Positions 47,348-57,495 of a stretch of DNA of 64,000 nt are shown here, piece after piece. Positions within the stretch are counted from its first letter, which is position 1, and each line of letters starts with the position of its first letter. This DNA comes from Pelagibacterales bacterium SAG-MED05 (GTDB lineage Bacteria; Pseudomonadota; Alphaproteobacteria; Pelagibacterales; Pelagibacteraceae). Both the position numbers and the translations under genes were made by a program. The notes under the pieces are model-generated. The model worked only from the letters and a program-made list of their open reading frames with translations, made no database searches and was not told the origin of the DNA. The stretch spans positions 10,001 to 74,000 of the forward strand of contig JACWDC010000003.1 of assembly GCA_014654415.1 (NCBI GenBank), given 5' to 3'.

Positions 47348-49087
47348 TTAAAAATTTAGTTTAAATCCTAAATTTCCACTTAAGCTTTTAACATCCTGAT
47401 TAGTATTTTTTGCAGAAATACTAGCAGTAAATTTTCCATTATCTGTAATCTTTTTTTCGTAACCTAAATTAGCAACTAATGAAATCTCTCTTGTAAGAGC
47501 ATTATCTTGTTTGTACGTGGCGCTTGTGCCATTAATTGAATAAACTTGAGATTTGTCTCCTACCAAATTTCTAAAATCTAATAACCAACCTAGATTAAAA
47601 TTATTATTATCATTATTTATAAGATTGTATTTATCAGAAAAAAATACAGACACGTTTCCCACTTTTCTATTTCTCCATGAATAATATTTGCTCTCATCAT
47701 AACTTGGAGTAATTGAAAAACTTCCAGTTAATCCAACATTTGGAATAAGCTTGGGGTTAGTTTTTGTTACACCAGAATGTACTTCGAAAGTTTGGTAATT
47801 ACTGTCTATATCTAATTTACCTGATGATGTTGTGTTTGTTAAAATTGTTCTCTCACCCTCTTTTAAAGTAATTCCACCTAAAATAAAAGAGTCTAAGTTT
47901 AAAAGATATTTATTGCTTGGAAAATACAATCCAGCAGAAACATTTTGATATGTTATTTTATGATCTTTTTCAAAATCTTGAACTCCAGCTTCAAAAGCAA
48001 GAATGAAATCTGAATTTTCTAAAGGTGAAATTAAATTAGCTCCCACATTAAATAAATCGTACTCTAAAGCCAGATTTGTAGCATGTCCTTTTCGATTTAA
48101 AAGAGAGGTATAAGTTTCTCCCCAACCATTACCATCATATAAATTTTCTGAGTCTTTGTATCTGTTTAAAAATTGTCTTATGTTTAGAGATTTATAACTT
48201 AAAAGTTCATCTAACGTCTCGCTTCCTCCTTGACCAACTGATCCTGCCGATCCTTTTACTACTTGATTGCCATCTAAATCTTGTAAAGTGAAGCTACCTG
48301 CAGTTTCATAAAAGTAACCTTGACCAACACCATGTTGAAATTTTAATGTGTTTCCAGTTGTTGTTCCTCCATCAATTTTACCAACTAAAATACTTTTATC
48401 TTTAAGTGTAATAGTGTTGTTGTTACCTACTATTGCTATACCTGCATTGGAGGGGCTGTTTCTATTATCTATAGTCCCGCTGTTAACTAATGTTGAACTT
48501 GTATCTATTTGTACTGTTGCAAATGTTGATGTGTTGTAAATAATTCCTCCAGACTCATTTGTAAAAGTTGCATCTGTTGCTCCATCATAAAAATATATAG
48601 CTCTGTTCTCCACACTATAAATTGTGCCTGCATTAGTAATTGATGCACCAGTAGCATCCTCAGTCCCAACAGATTGTTGTACAATTGCATTTGTATCGGC
48701 AAATATTAAACCTCCGGATTTATTTGTAATAGTAGCATTTTGAGAGTCTTGTAGTTGAATTGCTTTGGATGAAGTCGCTTCAATGGTTCCGGAGTTGGTC
48801 ACAGTCAAACCACTTGTCTCTCTCCCCATTATAGCGTTGCTTTTACCTTGAATAACTCCACCAGACTCTACAACTACCGTAGCATTATCAATTTCATTTC
48901 CAGCAGCAATATATCCTCGAACAATATTATTTAAATCGCCATCGAGCGTCCCGCTTATAGTTAGTGTTGAGCTTGCTTGAAGATCTTCCCTAGTTGCTTG
49001 CGTTCCAGAAATTTCGACATCGGCAGCATATAACTGCTTAGGTGAATTCAAATAGATAAAAATTATTACTAATATTAAAATACGCAT
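47348..49087 (-). CDS. Autotransporter-type outer-membrane protein
   Basis: 579 aa. A signal peptide (1-21, ending KQLYA) is followed by a passenger of about 280 residues with parallel beta-helix repeats of the form NSGTI/NAGTI ([28 protein letters not shown]), then a C-terminal region of alternating strands ending in LGFKLNF, as expected of a 12-strand autotransporter barrel. Such proteins display adhesive or receptor surface domains. It has its own promoter and terminator and lies between two tRNA-Ser fragments, so it was probably acquired. Passenger function unknown. Confidence 0.82.
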   Translation of the reverse strand: MRILILVIIFIYLNSPKQLYAADVEISGTQATREDLQASSTLTISGTLDGDLNNIVRGYIAAGNEIDNATVVVESGGVIQGKSNAIMGRETSGLTVTNSGTIEATSSKAIQLQDSQNATITNKSGGLIFADTNAIVQQSVGTEDATGASITNAGTIYSVENRAIYFYDGATDATFTNESGGIIYNTSTFATVQIDTSSTLVNSGTIDNRNSPSNAGIAIVGNNNTITLKDKSILVGKIDGGTTTGNTLKFQHGVGQGYFYETAGSFTLQDLDGNQVVKGSAGSVGQGGSETLDELLSYKSLNIRQFLNRYKDSENLYDGNGWGETYTSLLNRKGHATNLALEYDLFNVGANLISPLENSDFILAFEAGVQDFEKDHKITYQNVSAGLYFPSNKYLLNLDSFILGGITLKEGERTILTNTTSSGKLDIDSNYQTFEVHSGVTKTNPKLIPNVGLTGSFSITPSYDESKYYSWRNRKVGNVSVFFSDKYNLINNDNNNFNLGWLLDFRNLVGDKSQVYSINGTSATYKQDNALTREISLVANLGYEKKITDNGKFTASISAKNTNQDVKSLSGNLGFKLNF

Positions 49088-49115
49088 AATCTTTTATTTT
49101 TTTAATAGGTATACC

Positions 49116-49144
49116 TTAATATTTATAAAACTGAAGCATTTCAA
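49116..49144 (-). promoter_or_regulatory. Promoter of the autotransporter gene
   Basis: On the minus strand TTGAAA, a 17-base spacer and TATTAA. It begins only 10 bases from the 3' end of tRNA-Ser copy 2, so the cassette carries its own promoter right behind the attachment site. Confidence 0.6.
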
Positions 49145-49153
49145 AATGGATAT

Positions 49154-49230
49154 AAATGGCGGAGAGAGAGGGATTCGAACCCTCGAAACGGTTTCCCGTT
49201 TACACGCTTTCCAAGCGTGCGCCTTCAACC
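49154..49230 (-). repeat. tRNA-Ser(GGA) 3' fragment, copy 2 (att-like)
   Basis: 77 bases identical to 49912-49988 in the intact tRNA-Ser, from just after CCA to the D loop. The 5' part of a tRNA is absent; the flank reads TAGC as in copy 1. Full identity with copy 3 points to a more recent event than copy 1. Confidence 0.9.
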
Positions 49231-49295
49231 TAGCACTCTAAAGTTATTAATTAGTGCTAATTAATTTTTTGAAATTTGATAAAATTTTAGCTGGT

Positions 49296-49307
49296 GACAG
49301 CAATACG
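49296..49307. repeat. 12-bp direct repeat GACAGCAATACG, left copy
   Basis: The same 12 bases recur at 49852-49863, near the other end of cassette 2. They lie 66 and 49 bases inside the tRNA-Ser blocks, the kind of spacing seen for recombinase arm sites; a chance or promoter-related repeat is possible. Confidence 0.5.
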
Positions 49308-49318
49308 GAGTCAGACAT

Positions 49319-49591
49319 TTATTGAGCACGATATCCTTTTTGAATCATGCATCTATCATAAGCTGCATTATTTTGAGCTATACGTTCCATAGCTATACCA
49401 AGTTCATCTGGGGCACACATTAAAGGATTTCTGCAAATATAAGTTGGAGCTACTGCGTTAGCAGTTGCACCACAATATCTTTTATCAGTATCTAAATTAG
49501 AGTTATTCCCAGATTGATGTGACCAGGTAGTTGCACAACTAGTAAATAAAACACCTACCGCAAGCAAAGCTAATATTTTGTGTATTCTCAT
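49319..49591 (-). CDS. Small lipoprotein, 90 aa
   Basis: From the ATG at 49591 it begins MRIHKILALLAVGVLFTSC, a lipoprotein signal with Cys19 as the lipidation site. The mature part has further cysteines (YCGA, YICRNPLMCAPDE, YDRCMIQKGY) likely to form disulfides. The frame extends to a TTG at 49606, but the ATG gives the better signal peptide. It is in cassette 2, downstream of the secreted protein. Function unknown. Confidence 0.72.
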   Translation of the reverse strand: MRIHKILALLAVGVLFTSCATTWSHQSGNNSNLDTDKRYCGATANAVAPTYICRNPLMCAPDELGIAMERIAQNNAAYDRCMIQKGYRAQ

Positions 49592-49608
49592 ATAAAGCAC
49601 CAACAAAC

Positions 49609-49818
49609 TTAACCGTTAATTGATAACGGACAAAGATCAGTACTTTTTAGTGTTAAAGCTCTATCTGATCCTAAGCAATCGTATATGCAAATTTTGTTAA
49701 ATCCAGATGTGTATTCACCTTTTTTAAAACAAGTTGCAGCATTTGCTATAGCTATAGGATAAGCATAACTAATCAAAGTGATAGTTATAAAAGCTATTAT
49801 GTTTCTAAGAGTTTTCAT
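49609..49818 (-). CDS. Small secreted Cys-containing protein, 69 aa
   Basis: A signal peptide (about 1-28, ending AIANA) precedes a mature peptide of about 41 residues with four cysteines: TCFKKGEYTSGFNKIC, YDCLGSDRAL, DLCPLSI. The even cysteine number suggests a disulfide-stabilised small domain. I have an impression of similar short proteins in marine bacteria and their phages, but cannot confirm it. First gene of cassette 2. Confidence 0.68.
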   Translation of the reverse strand: MKTLRNIIAFITITLISYAYPIAIANAATCFKKGEYTSGFNKICIYDCLGSDRALTLKSTDLCPLSING

Positions 49819-49830
49819 AAAAATTAAAAA

Positions 49831-49859
49831 AGCTTAGCAAATCTTAATCTAGACAGCAA
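49831..49859 (-). promoter_or_regulatory. Candidate promoter of cassette 2
   Basis: On the minus strand TTGCTG, a 17-base spacer and TAAGCT, 13 bases upstream of the secreted-protein gene. The -35 lies within the 12-bp direct repeat. Confidence 0.35.
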
Positions 49860-49863
49860 TACG
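49852..49863. repeat. 12-bp direct repeat GACAGCAATACG, right copy
   Basis: Partner of 49296-49307. Confidence 0.5.
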
Positions 49864-49914
49864 TCATCAAAAATAAATTTTAATATATTTGAGGTTGTAT
49901 AAGGCTACTTGAAA

Positions 49915-50004
49915 TGGCGGAGAGAGAGGGATTCGAACCCTCGAAACGGTTTCCCGTTTACACGCTTTCCAAGCGTGCGCCTTCAACCACTCGGCCACCT
50001 CTCC
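49915..50004 (-). tRNA. tRNA-Ser(GGA), intact
   Basis: 90 nt with encoded CCA: acceptor GGAGAGG/TCTCTCC (one G-U), D arm GCCGAGTGGTTGAAGGC, anticodon stem CACGC/GCGTG around TTGGAAA (anticodon GGA), long class II variable arm, T arm GAGGG-TTCGAAT-CCCTC and discriminator G. Its 3' 74 bases are the template for the two fragments further left. It reads GAGGG/CCCTC in the T stem, as copy 2 does. Confidence 0.96.
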
Positions 50005-50079
50005 GATATATCAATTTAATACTAAAAAGAGTAAGATAAAACAAATTTCAAACATTATTGGAAATTAAAAATCTATTTA

Positions 50080-50997
50080 ATGAAAAAAGGTAAATATCTT
50101 ATAACTGGAAGTGCTGGATTTATTGGGTCTCACTTAGTTAAAAAAATTTCCAATGAATATGATCTTATTCTAGTAGATGATCTTTCGAAAGGGTCTCTGA
50201 AGTTTATTCCAAAAAAATACAGAAAAAAATTAATTAAGAAAAAAATTCAAGATCTTCATAAAGTTAACATCAAAAAGCTTAAAGGTATATTTCATTTAGC
50301 CGCTCAATCATCAGTTCCTTTTTCTCTAAAAAATTTAAACGAAAGTAGCACCAATAATCTTTCAAGTTCTATTAAAGTTTTTGATTTAGCAAAAAAATAT
50401 TCAGTGCCCATAGTCTATGCTTCTTCATCTGCAATTTATGGACATTTATCTAAAGGAAAAGACTCTGTAAAAAGATATTCAATTACTTCCCCATATGCGC
50501 AAGATAAATTGACTTTAGAAAATTACGCTAAAATGAGTTTTGATGTTTTCAAAATTTCTTCCGTTGGCTTAAGATTATTTAATGTATACGGACCAGGACA
50601 AAATCCAAATAACCCTTATTCTGCGGTAATACCAATATTTTTAAACAAGATGAAAAAAAACATTTCAGTTACAATAAATGGTGGATATCAAACTCGAGAT
50701 TTTATCTTTGTAGATGATGTAATTAAAATAATGCTTCTTTCTATGAAAAAAGTTCAAAATAATAAAAAATATGAAATTTTTAATGTTGGTACTAATAGAT
50801 CTGTAACAATTAATTATTTGTATAGTTTGATAAAAAATAAATTAGGATCGAAAAGTAAATTTAAAAGAAGGAAACTTGATAAATTTGACCCTAAAAAATC
50901 CTCTGGAACTTTTAAAAAAATGAATAGGTTTTTAAATTTAAAAAAATCTTTTTTTACGAAATTAGAGGATGGAATTCAAAAAACTATAGATTATTAA
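50080..50997 (+). CDS. NAD-dependent nucleotide-sugar epimerase/dehydratase
   Basis: A 305-aa extended SDR enzyme. The NAD motif GSAGFIGS is at 10-17, and the catalytic triad region is SSSAIYG with Y139xxxK143 (SPYAQDK). The later blocks GLRLFNVYGPGQNP and NVGTNRSVT are typical of GalE-like UDP-sugar epimerases. The exact sugar is not determined. It starts the core segment right of the tRNA-Ser cassettes and is convergent with lepA. Confidence 0.88.
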   Translation: MKKGKYLITGSAGFIGSHLVKKISNEYDLILVDDLSKGSLKFIPKKYRKKLIKKKIQDLHKVNIKKLKGIFHLAAQSSVPFSLKNLNESSTNNLSSSIKVFDLAKKYSVPIVYASSSAIYGHLSKGKDSVKRYSITSPYAQDKLTLENYAKMSFDVFKISSVGLRLFNVYGPGQNPNNPYSAVIPIFLNKMKKNISVTINGGYQTRDFIFVDDVIKIMLLSMKKVQNNKKYEIFNVGTNRSVTINYLYSLIKNKLGSKSKFKRRKLDKFDPKKSSGTFKKMNRFLNLKKSFFTKLEDGIQKTIDY

Positions 50998-51001
50998 AAT
51001 T

Positions 51002-52810
51002 TTAAGTTTCTTTATTGATTTTAAGTACGCCTATAAATGCTTCTTGAGGAATTTCAACTTTACCAAATTGTTTAGATCTTGCTTTTCCTCTCTTTTGTTT
51101 TTTCAATAATTTTTTCTTTCTGTCTGCTGCACCACCGCCATGAATTTTAGTCAAAACATCTTTTGAGAATCCCTTGATTGACTCTCTTGCCACAATTTTT
51201 CCTCCAATCGCTGCTTGGATTGGAATCATAAAATTATGTCTTGGGATTAAATCTTTTAATTTTTCACAAACTTGTCTGCCAGTAGATTGAGCAAAATCTT
51301 TATGAATAATCATTGCTAAAGCATCAACTGGTTCAGCATTTACTAATATACCAAGCTTCACTAAGTTGCCTTCCTTATGTCCAGTGATTTCGTAATCAAA
51401 GCTGGCATATCCGCTTGAAATAGATTTTAATCTGTCGTTAAAATCAAAAACAACCTCGTTAAGTGGCAAGTCATAAGACAAAACTGCTCTATTGCCAGAA
51501 TAAGTTAAATTGGTTTGAATTCCTCTTTTATCTTGGCAAATTTTTATAATTGAACCTAAATATTCATCAGGAGTTATTACTGTAGCTTTGATCCAAGGTT
51601 CTTCAATTTTTATAATTTGTGTTGGGTCCGGCATGCTAGAGGGGTTTTGCAAGTCTATAACTTCACCTTTAACTTTATGCACTTTATAAATAACGCCTGG
51701 AGTTGTAGTAATTAGATTTACATCAAATTCTCTCTCTAATCTTTCTGTTATAATTTCTAGGTGTAACAAGCCAAGAAAACCACATCTAAAACCTAAGCCT
51801 AAAGCACTTGAAGACTCTGCTTCGTAAGAAAAACTAGCATCATTAAGTTTCAACTTTCCTAAACCATCTTTCAATTTTTGATACTCCGAACTATCTACAG
51901 GAAATAAACCACAAAAAACAACTGGTTTGCTTGGTTTAAATCCAGGCAGTGCTGTTTCAATTGGATCTGATGCATCACAGATTGTGTCTCCAACTTTTGT
52001 TTCTGATAAAGATTTAATCCCAGTTATTATAAAACCAATTTCTCCAGAATTTAATTCCTCTATATCATTGGGTTTTGGAGTAAATATCCCTACTTTTTCA
52101 ATAATATGTTCCTGTCCATTAGACATTAGTTTAACTTTCATATTTCTTTTAATTTTCCCATTTATCACTCTCACTAAAATAACAACACCTAAATAGCTAT
52201 CGTACCAACTATCAACTAATAAAGATTTGAGTTTTTCTTCTTGTGTACCTTTTGGAGCAGGTAAATTTTTTATAATTGACTCCAAAATATCGTCGACTCC
52301 TTCACCTGTCTTTCCTGAGCATTTAATTGCATTTGAAGTGTCAATGCCCACCACATCTTCGATTTCTTTTTTCGTTTTATCAATATCCGATGCTGGTAAA
52401 TCTATTTTATTTAAAACAGGTATAACCTCGTGATTAATTTCTAAAGCTTGATATACATTTGCCAATGTCTGTGCTTCAACTCCTTGAGTGCTATCTACTA
52501 TCAATAATGAGCCCTCACAAGCAGATAAAGATCGACTGACTTCATAGCCAAAATCAACATGCCCTGGTGTGTCTATAATATTTAAAATATAATCTTTTCC
52601 ATCTTTGGCTTTATAATTAAGCTTTACTGTTTGTGCTTTAATAGTAATTCCTCTCTCTCTTTCAATGTCCATAGAGTCTAAAACTTGAGTTTTCATCTCT
52701 CGATCAGTTAATCCTCCACATTTATGAATAATTCGATCTGCAATTGTAGATTTACCGTGATCTATGTGCGCAATTATTGAAAAATTACGAATTCTATTTA
52801 TGTCTGACAT
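51002..52810 (-). CDS. lepA: Elongation factor 4 (LepA)
   Basis: A 602-aa ribosome-associated GTPase. P-loop AHIDHGKST (14-22), DTPGH and NKID are present, followed by domains like EF-G II, III and V and the LepA-specific C-terminal domain with [20 protein letters not shown]. Its ATG overlaps the pheT stop by one base. Confidence 0.97.
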   Translation of the reverse strand: MSDINRIRNFSIIAHIDHGKSTIADRIIHKCGGLTDREMKTQVLDSMDIERERGITIKAQTVKLNYKAKDGKDYILNIIDTPGHVDFGYEVSRSLSACEGSLLIVDSTQGVEAQTLANVYQALEINHEVIPVLNKIDLPASDIDKTKKEIEDVVGIDTSNAIKCSGKTGEGVDDILESIIKNLPAPKGTQEEKLKSLLVDSWYDSYLGVVILVRVINGKIKRNMKVKLMSNGQEHIIEKVGIFTPKPNDIEELNSGEIGFIITGIKSLSETKVGDTICDASDPIETALPGFKPSKPVVFCGLFPVDSSEYQKLKDGLGKLKLNDASFSYEAESSSALGLGFRCGFLGLLHLEIITERLEREFDVNLITTTPGVIYKVHKVKGEVIDLQNPSSMPDPTQIIKIEEPWIKATVITPDEYLGSIIKICQDKRGIQTNLTYSGNRAVLSYDLPLNEVVFDFNDRLKSISSGYASFDYEITGHKEGNLVKLGILVNAEPVDALAMIIHKDFAQSTGRQVCEKLKDLIPRHNFMIPIQAAIGGKIVARESIKGFSKDVLTKIHGGGAADRKKKLLKKQKRGKARSKQFGKVEIPQEAFIGVLKINKET

Positions 52811-55212
52811 TAGGACCTGATTGTTGCGCCAGTTTTTTCTCTCACAACATCGATTATTTTTTGACTTACCTGATCTAAATCTTTTTCACTTAAAGTTTTG
52901 TCTAAAGCTTGGAGTGTTATATTAATAGCTACTGATTTTTTATCCTTAGGAATATTTTCTCCTTCAAAAATATCAAATGTAACAACTTTTTGAATAATAT
53001 TTTCGTCTACTTTTTTAATCAATTTTTCAAGCAAACCCACTTTAAAAGATTTATCAATTACAAATGCAAAATCTCTTTCTGACTTTTGAAAATCTGAAAC
53101 GGTATAATTTATTTTTGTCTGTCTTGCTTTTTTATTAGATTGAGGGATATTTTTTAAGAAAATCTCAAATCCAAAGATATTTTTATCTTTAAAATCTAAT
53201 TTTTTTATAATAGCAGGATGCAATTCTCCAAAATATGCAAGATGAGGTCCTTTATCTGACTTTAAGTTAATAGAACCTGATCGACCAGGATGATAACTGT
53301 TTTTTGTTAAATCACTTATAAAAAGATTTTTTTCATCTATACCTAATTCAACTAGTGTTCTTAATGCATCGCTTTTAACATCAAAGACATCAATATTTCT
53401 TGCCTTATCAGACCAACTTTTCCTATTAACTTGGCCCGATTTTATTCCTCCAACAACTATCTGCTGTTCGCCAGGATTTTTTCCAAAAAATGTCGGTCCT
53501 ATTTCAAAAAGAGATAAATCGCCATATCCTCTATCTTGGTTTTTTTTCAAATGAATAGAAAGATTGGAAAATATTGATCTTCTCAAAACATCTAAATCTG
53601 ATGATATAGGGTTATAAATTTTTATTTCTTTTTCACCTTTTGAAAATTGTGCATCAACATTTGAGTCAGTGAATGACCAAGTAACTGTTTCCATATAACC
53701 TTTAGACGCTAAAGCTCTTTGAGAAAGGTGAAACAGTTTCTGATTAAAATTTAAAGTCTCCTTTTCTCTTCTTTTTTCAGGTTCAATCACTTTAATCTTA
53801 TCAAATCCTTTAATCCTTATTAGTTCCTCAATTAAATCAACATCTTGTAAAATATCTGGTCTCCAAGAAGGAATTTCAACTTTTAAATTTTTTTTAGTTT
53901 TTTTAACTTTAAAGCCTAAAGATGATAGAATTTTATCAGCTTCCAAAATTGAAATTGATATACCAATTAAATCTTTAAATTTTTCAATATTAAAATCTAT
54001 AAGTTTGTTTTTCTGAGAAGCTTGACCAGTAATAACAAATTTGCTAGCTACTCCACCGCAAATCTTAATTATTAACGCTGCAGCTATTTCTAAGCCTTCT
54101 TGTATAGAATTAGGGTCTATACCTCTTTCAAATCTATATTTTGCATCTGTGTTAATGTTTAATTCACGAGCTGTTTTTCTAATAGATGAAGGTAAAAAAT
54201 AAGCAGACTCTAATAATATGTCTTTTGTATCAAACTCGGTTGATGTTTTTGTGCCTCCAATAACACCTCCGAGTCCAAGAATGCTGCTTTTGTCTGTAAT
54301 AATACACATCCCTTTTTTTAATTTATATGTCTTGTTATCTAATCCTTCAAACTCTTCACCTTCTTTGGAATTTCTAACAATAATTTCTTTATCTATTTTT
54401 TTCGCATCATATGCATGTAAAGGCCGATTTAAATCAAACATTACATAATTTGTAATATCAACAACAGTAGAAATGGGCTTCAAACCTAAGGCTAGAATTT
54501 TATCTTTTAACCATTCCGGACTTTCTTTGTTTGTAATATTTTTTATATAACAGCTTCCAAAAGATAAACAGCCTTGGTTGTTCTCCTTTGAAATCGAAAC
54601 CTTAACGGGTTGTTTTAAGGTTTGTTTTATAGATTTTTTCTTTAACCTTAAAAGACTACCAAGTCCAGATGAGGCAAGGTCTCTTGCTATCCCTCTTACT
54701 CCTAGGCAGTCAGCTCTATTTGGTGTGATAGAAATATCTAAAGCCTTTTCTGATTTAGTTTTAAAATAACTTTTACCAATTTCTTTTTCTTTATTCGTTA
54801 ATTCTATGATACCAGCACTTTCATTTGATAAATTCAATTCATTTTCTGAACAAAGCATTCCTCTAGACTCTACTCCTCTAATTTTAACTATTTTTAATTG
54901 TAACTTTGTCTTAGGAATAACTGACCCTGGAGGCGCATAGATAGTTACCAGTCCATCTCTGGCATTTGATGCTCCACAAACTACTTTAATAATTCTATTA
55001 TCACCTAAACTTACATCACAAACTTTTAGCTTGTCGGCGTTAGGATGTTTCTCTGCTTTTAAAATTTTTGCAATTTTGAAATCTTTTAATTCTCCTGAAT
55101 TCTCTTTTATATTTTCAACTTCAAGTCCAATATTTGTTAGCTGATCTATTATCTTGGCTTCGTTTGCTTTTGTTTTTAAGTGTTCTTTAAGCCAAGGGAT
55201 TGTAATAATCAT
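52810..55212 (-). CDS. pheT: Phenylalanyl-tRNA synthetase beta subunit
   Basis: 800 aa, full length. The N-terminal tRNA-binding domain (about 39-150, with [11 protein letters not shown]), the B3/B4 editing domain, the B5 domain and catalytic-like core, and the C-terminal anticodon-binding FDX-ACB domain (about 705-800) appear in order. It overlaps pheS by 4 bases, as expected for a 1:1 heterotetramer. Confidence 0.97.
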   Translation of the reverse strand: MIITIPWLKEHLKTKANEAKIIDQLTNIGLEVENIKENSGELKDFKIAKILKAEKHPNADKLKVCDVSLGDNRIIKVVCGASNARDGLVTIYAPPGSVIPKTKLQLKIVKIRGVESRGMLCSENELNLSNESAGIIELTNKEKEIGKSYFKTKSEKALDISITPNRADCLGVRGIARDLASSGLGSLLRLKKKSIKQTLKQPVKVSISKENNQGCLSFGSCYIKNITNKESPEWLKDKILALGLKPISTVVDITNYVMFDLNRPLHAYDAKKIDKEIIVRNSKEGEEFEGLDNKTYKLKKGMCIITDKSSILGLGGVIGGTKTSTEFDTKDILLESAYFLPSSIRKTARELNINTDAKYRFERGIDPNSIQEGLEIAAALIIKICGGVASKFVITGQASQKNKLIDFNIEKFKDLIGISISILEADKILSSLGFKVKKTKKNLKVEIPSWRPDILQDVDLIEELIRIKGFDKIKVIEPEKRREKETLNFNQKLFHLSQRALASKGYMETVTWSFTDSNVDAQFSKGEKEIKIYNPISSDLDVLRRSIFSNLSIHLKKNQDRGYGDLSLFEIGPTFFGKNPGEQQIVVGGIKSGQVNRKSWSDKARNIDVFDVKSDALRTLVELGIDEKNLFISDLTKNSYHPGRSGSINLKSDKGPHLAYFGELHPAIIKKLDFKDKNIFGFEIFLKNIPQSNKKARQTKINYTVSDFQKSERDFAFVIDKSFKVGLLEKLIKKVDENIIQKVVTFDIFEGENIPKDKKSVAINITLQALDKTLSEKDLDQVSQKIIDVVREKTGATIRS

Positions 55213-56276
55213 TTACTTAAACCTCTATAATTAGTTGGAACGTCCAAAGGATCAAAGCCAAAATGACTTAACCATCGGTAGTCAGTTTCAAAAAATGCCC
55301 TTAGATCATTAATTCCATATTTTAACATTGCTAGCCTGTCGATGCCGATACCAAACGCATAACCTTGATATTTTTTTGTATCTACTTTGACATTTTTTAA
55401 AACATTAGGATGTACCATTCCGCAACCCAAAATTTCTAACCATTTATCCCCTTCCCCAATGACTATTTTATCATTCTCTAACCTATATCCAATATCTACC
55501 TCGGCTGAAGGTTCGGTGAATGGAAAATGACTTGGTCTAAATCTCATCTTAACATTTTTGACTTCAAAAAATTCCTTAATGAAATAATCTAGACATCCTT
55601 TCAAATGACTCATGGTAATATTCTTATCTATATGAAGACCTTCTAATTGATGAAACATAGGTGAGTGGGTTTGATCACTATCAGATCGATAAGTTCTACC
55701 AGGAACTATAATCTTAAAAGGTGGTTTTTCATTTAACATTGTTCTAATTTGCACTGGCGAAGTATGTGTCCTTAATAAAAGTCTTTTATCTTTATCCAAA
55801 TAAAAAGTATCATGCATATCTCTTGCTGGATGATCTTCCGGTGTATTAAGTGCGGTAAAATTATTATACTCTGTTTCAACATCAGGGCCTTCTGCAACTG
55901 AAAATCCAATCTCTGAAAATATAGAAGAAATTTCATCAATCACTTGCGAAACTGGATGAATTTTTCCTTGTCTGTAAGATCTTATAGGCAGAGTTACATC
56001 AATTTTTTCATTTTTTAATTTTTCATTAATTTCTTGTGTTTCAATTTCTAAATTCTTATTCTCAATCTGTTTTGATAAACTGTCTTTTAATTTATTTAAT
56101 CTAGAGGCAAATTCTTTCTTGTCCTCTGCAGATAAAGATCCTAAATTTTTAAACTGATTTGTAATTTGACCATTTTTACCAAAAAAATCTGTTTTTAAAT
56201 TTTGTAATTCATCTTTTGATTTAACAGAATCTATTTTAGCATTAAAAATAGAATTTATTTTTTCTAAATCACTCAT
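55209..56276 (-). CDS. pheS: Phenylalanyl-tRNA synthetase alpha subunit
   Basis: 355 aa with an N-terminal coiled coil (1-85) and the class II catalytic core: [22 protein letters not shown] (motif 2 region), QLEGL and GFGIDRL-type motif 3 ([14 protein letters not shown]). The GPDVE and MHDTFYL blocks are intact. Follows rplT by about 50 bases. Confidence 0.97.
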   Translation of the reverse strand: MSDLEKINSIFNAKIDSVKSKDELQNLKTDFFGKNGQITNQFKNLGSLSAEDKKEFASRLNKLKDSLSKQIENKNLEIETQEINEKLKNEKIDVTLPIRSYRQGKIHPVSQVIDEISSIFSEIGFSVAEGPDVETEYNNFTALNTPEDHPARDMHDTFYLDKDKRLLLRTHTSPVQIRTMLNEKPPFKIIVPGRTYRSDSDQTHSPMFHQLEGLHIDKNITMSHLKGCLDYFIKEFFEVKNVKMRFRPSHFPFTEPSAEVDIGYRLENDKIVIGEGDKWLEILGCGMVHPNVLKNVKVDTKKYQGYAFGIGIDRLAMLKYGINDLRAFFETDYRWLSHFGFDPLDVPTNYRGLSK

Positions 56277-56326
56277 AGGGTATTATGATTTTTTATATTA
56301 AGTTGAGATTAAATCAAAGACTCTTA

Positions 56327-56683
56327 TTAGTTAAGAGATGATTGAACCTTTTTTACTATAGATTTGAAGACTTCTGGATTATTATAAGCCAATTCTGCTA
56401 ACACTTTTCTATCTAACTTAATCTTAGATTTAGCCAAACCATTAATAAATTTTGCATATGTGAGACCTTCCATCCTTACGCCAGCATTAATTCTTTGTAT
56501 CCACAAAGATCTAAATTCTCTCTTTTTTGCTTTTCTATCTCGATAAGCATATTGCATTGCTTTCTCCATCGCTTGACGAGCTATTCGAATAGTGTTTTTT
56601 CTTCTTCCATATTGACCTTTAACAGATTTTAAAATTTTTTTATGTTTTGCTCTACTGACAACACCTCGTTTTGTTCTAGCCAT
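56327..56683 (-). CDS. rplT: 50S ribosomal protein L20
   Basis: 118 aa beginning [19 protein letters not shown], with the conserved [17 protein letters not shown]20 also represses its operon in many bacteria by binding the leader. AGAGGA lies just before the ATG and overlaps the end of rpmI. Confidence 0.97.
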   Translation of the reverse strand: MARTKRGVVSRAKHKKILKSVKGQYGRRKNTIRIARQAMEKAMQYAYRDRKAKKREFRSLWIQRINAGVRMEGLTYAKFINGLAKSKIKLDRKVLAELAYNNPEVFKSIVKKVQSSLN

Positions 56684-56684
56684 A

Positions 56685-56890
56685 TTATCCTCTTAAATTA
56701 TATGGCATATACGATTTAACAATTTTTGAATCTTGCTTAGTCATTATCGTAGTGCCTCTTTGTTTTCTAATTTGTGAATTCGTTCTTTTAATCATGCCAT
56801 GTCTTTTTCCAGCTTGAGGCATTTTAATTTTACCAGAAGCAGTAAATCTAAATCTTTTTTTGCAGAACTTTTAGTTTTTAATTTTGGCAT
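56685..56890 (-). pseudogene. rpmI: 50S ribosomal protein L35, apparent -1 frameshift
   Basis: From the ATG at 56890 the frame reads [12 protein letters not shown] and then leaves the L35 sequence at a run of seven A (complement of seven T at 56855-56861). Adding one A restores [20 protein letters not shown] through MPYNLRG and the TAA at 56685-56687, a normal 68-aa alphaproteobacterial L35. The rest of the gene shows no decay. A homopolymer sequencing or assembly error, or polymerase slippage in the A tract that restores the frame, is more likely than a true loss. Confidence 0.9.
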
Positions 56891-56949
56891 AAATATTTTG
56901 ATTTTATATAGTCAATGATTAATCTTTACAAGGTGATATTATCTTTAAT

Positions 56950-57495
56950 TTAGATGGGTTGAATTATCATTACCATTTGCCTTCCTTCAAACTTAGGCTG
57001 GCTTTCAACTTTTGCAATATCTTTTGTTTCTTCAATAATTCTGTTCATTAAATCTTTTCCAAGCTGAGTATGTTGCATTTCTCTTCCTTTGAATTTAACA
57101 GTAAATTTAACTTTATCACCTTTAGTTATAAATTTTTTGGCATTTTTAATTTTAAAATTATAATCATGAGCTTCTGTTCCTGGTCGTAATTTGATCTCTT
57201 TAAGAGAGACTATTTTTTGTTTTTTTTTGGCTTGATTAGCTTTCTTTTGCAAATCATATTTATATTTTCCCATATCCATAATTTTGCAAACTGGTGGGTT
57301 TGCATTAGGAGATATCTCTATTAAATCTAATCCCTCTTGTTTGGCTATTTCGATTGCTTTGTTTAATGGCATCGCGCCAAGATTGCCGCCATCACTACCA
57401 ATTACTTGAACGTCTAAAGCTCTAATTCTTTCATTAGCTTTTGGGCCTTGAGGCTTGCTTCTTCTTTGGAAATAGTTTGGTTTAAAATGTGACAC
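56950..57495 (-). CDS. infC: Translation initiation factor IF-3
   Basis: 181 aa: N-domain with ANERIRALDVQVIG and the LDLIEISPNANPPVCKIMDMGKY block (75-98 region), a Lys-rich linker and the C-domain with PKFEGRQMVMI. The start is GTG, placed right after the thrS stop without a visible Shine-Dalgarno. Unusual start codons on infC are used for autoregulation in other bacteria; GTG here would respond to IF-3 only if it is discriminated against. Confidence 0.96.
   Translation of the reverse strand: MSHFKPNYFQRRSKPQGPKANERIRALDVQVIGSDGGNLGAMPLNKAIEIAKQEGLDLIEISPNANPPVCKIMDMGKYKYDLQKKANQAKKKQKIVSLKEIKLRPGTEAHDYNFKIKNAKKFITKGDKVKFTVKFKGREMQHTQLGKDLMNRIIEETKDIAKVESQPKFEGRQMVMIIQPI

Larger units (their letters stand above)
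47257..49153 (-). mobile_element. Cassette 1 between tRNA-Ser copies: autotransporter
   Basis: About 1.9 kb bounded by copies 1 and 2. It carries one gene with its own promoter and terminator and no integrase or transposase. Interpretation as an integrated or exchangeable cassette rests on the flanking repeats and on the non-core content; mobility is inference. Confidence 0.5.
49231..49911 (-). mobile_element. Cassette 2 between tRNA-Ser copies: two small exported proteins
   Basis: About 0.68 kb between copy 2 and the intact tRNA-Ser. It contains a lipoprotein gene and a secreted-protein gene, plus a 12-base direct repeat near both ends. No integrase. Mobility is inferred from the repeat geometry. 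Confidence 0.5.

Noticed and set aside
47181..49230. Copies 1 and 2 as functional tRNA-Ser genes
   Set aside because: Both lack the D stem and the 5' acceptor strand, so neither can form a tRNA.
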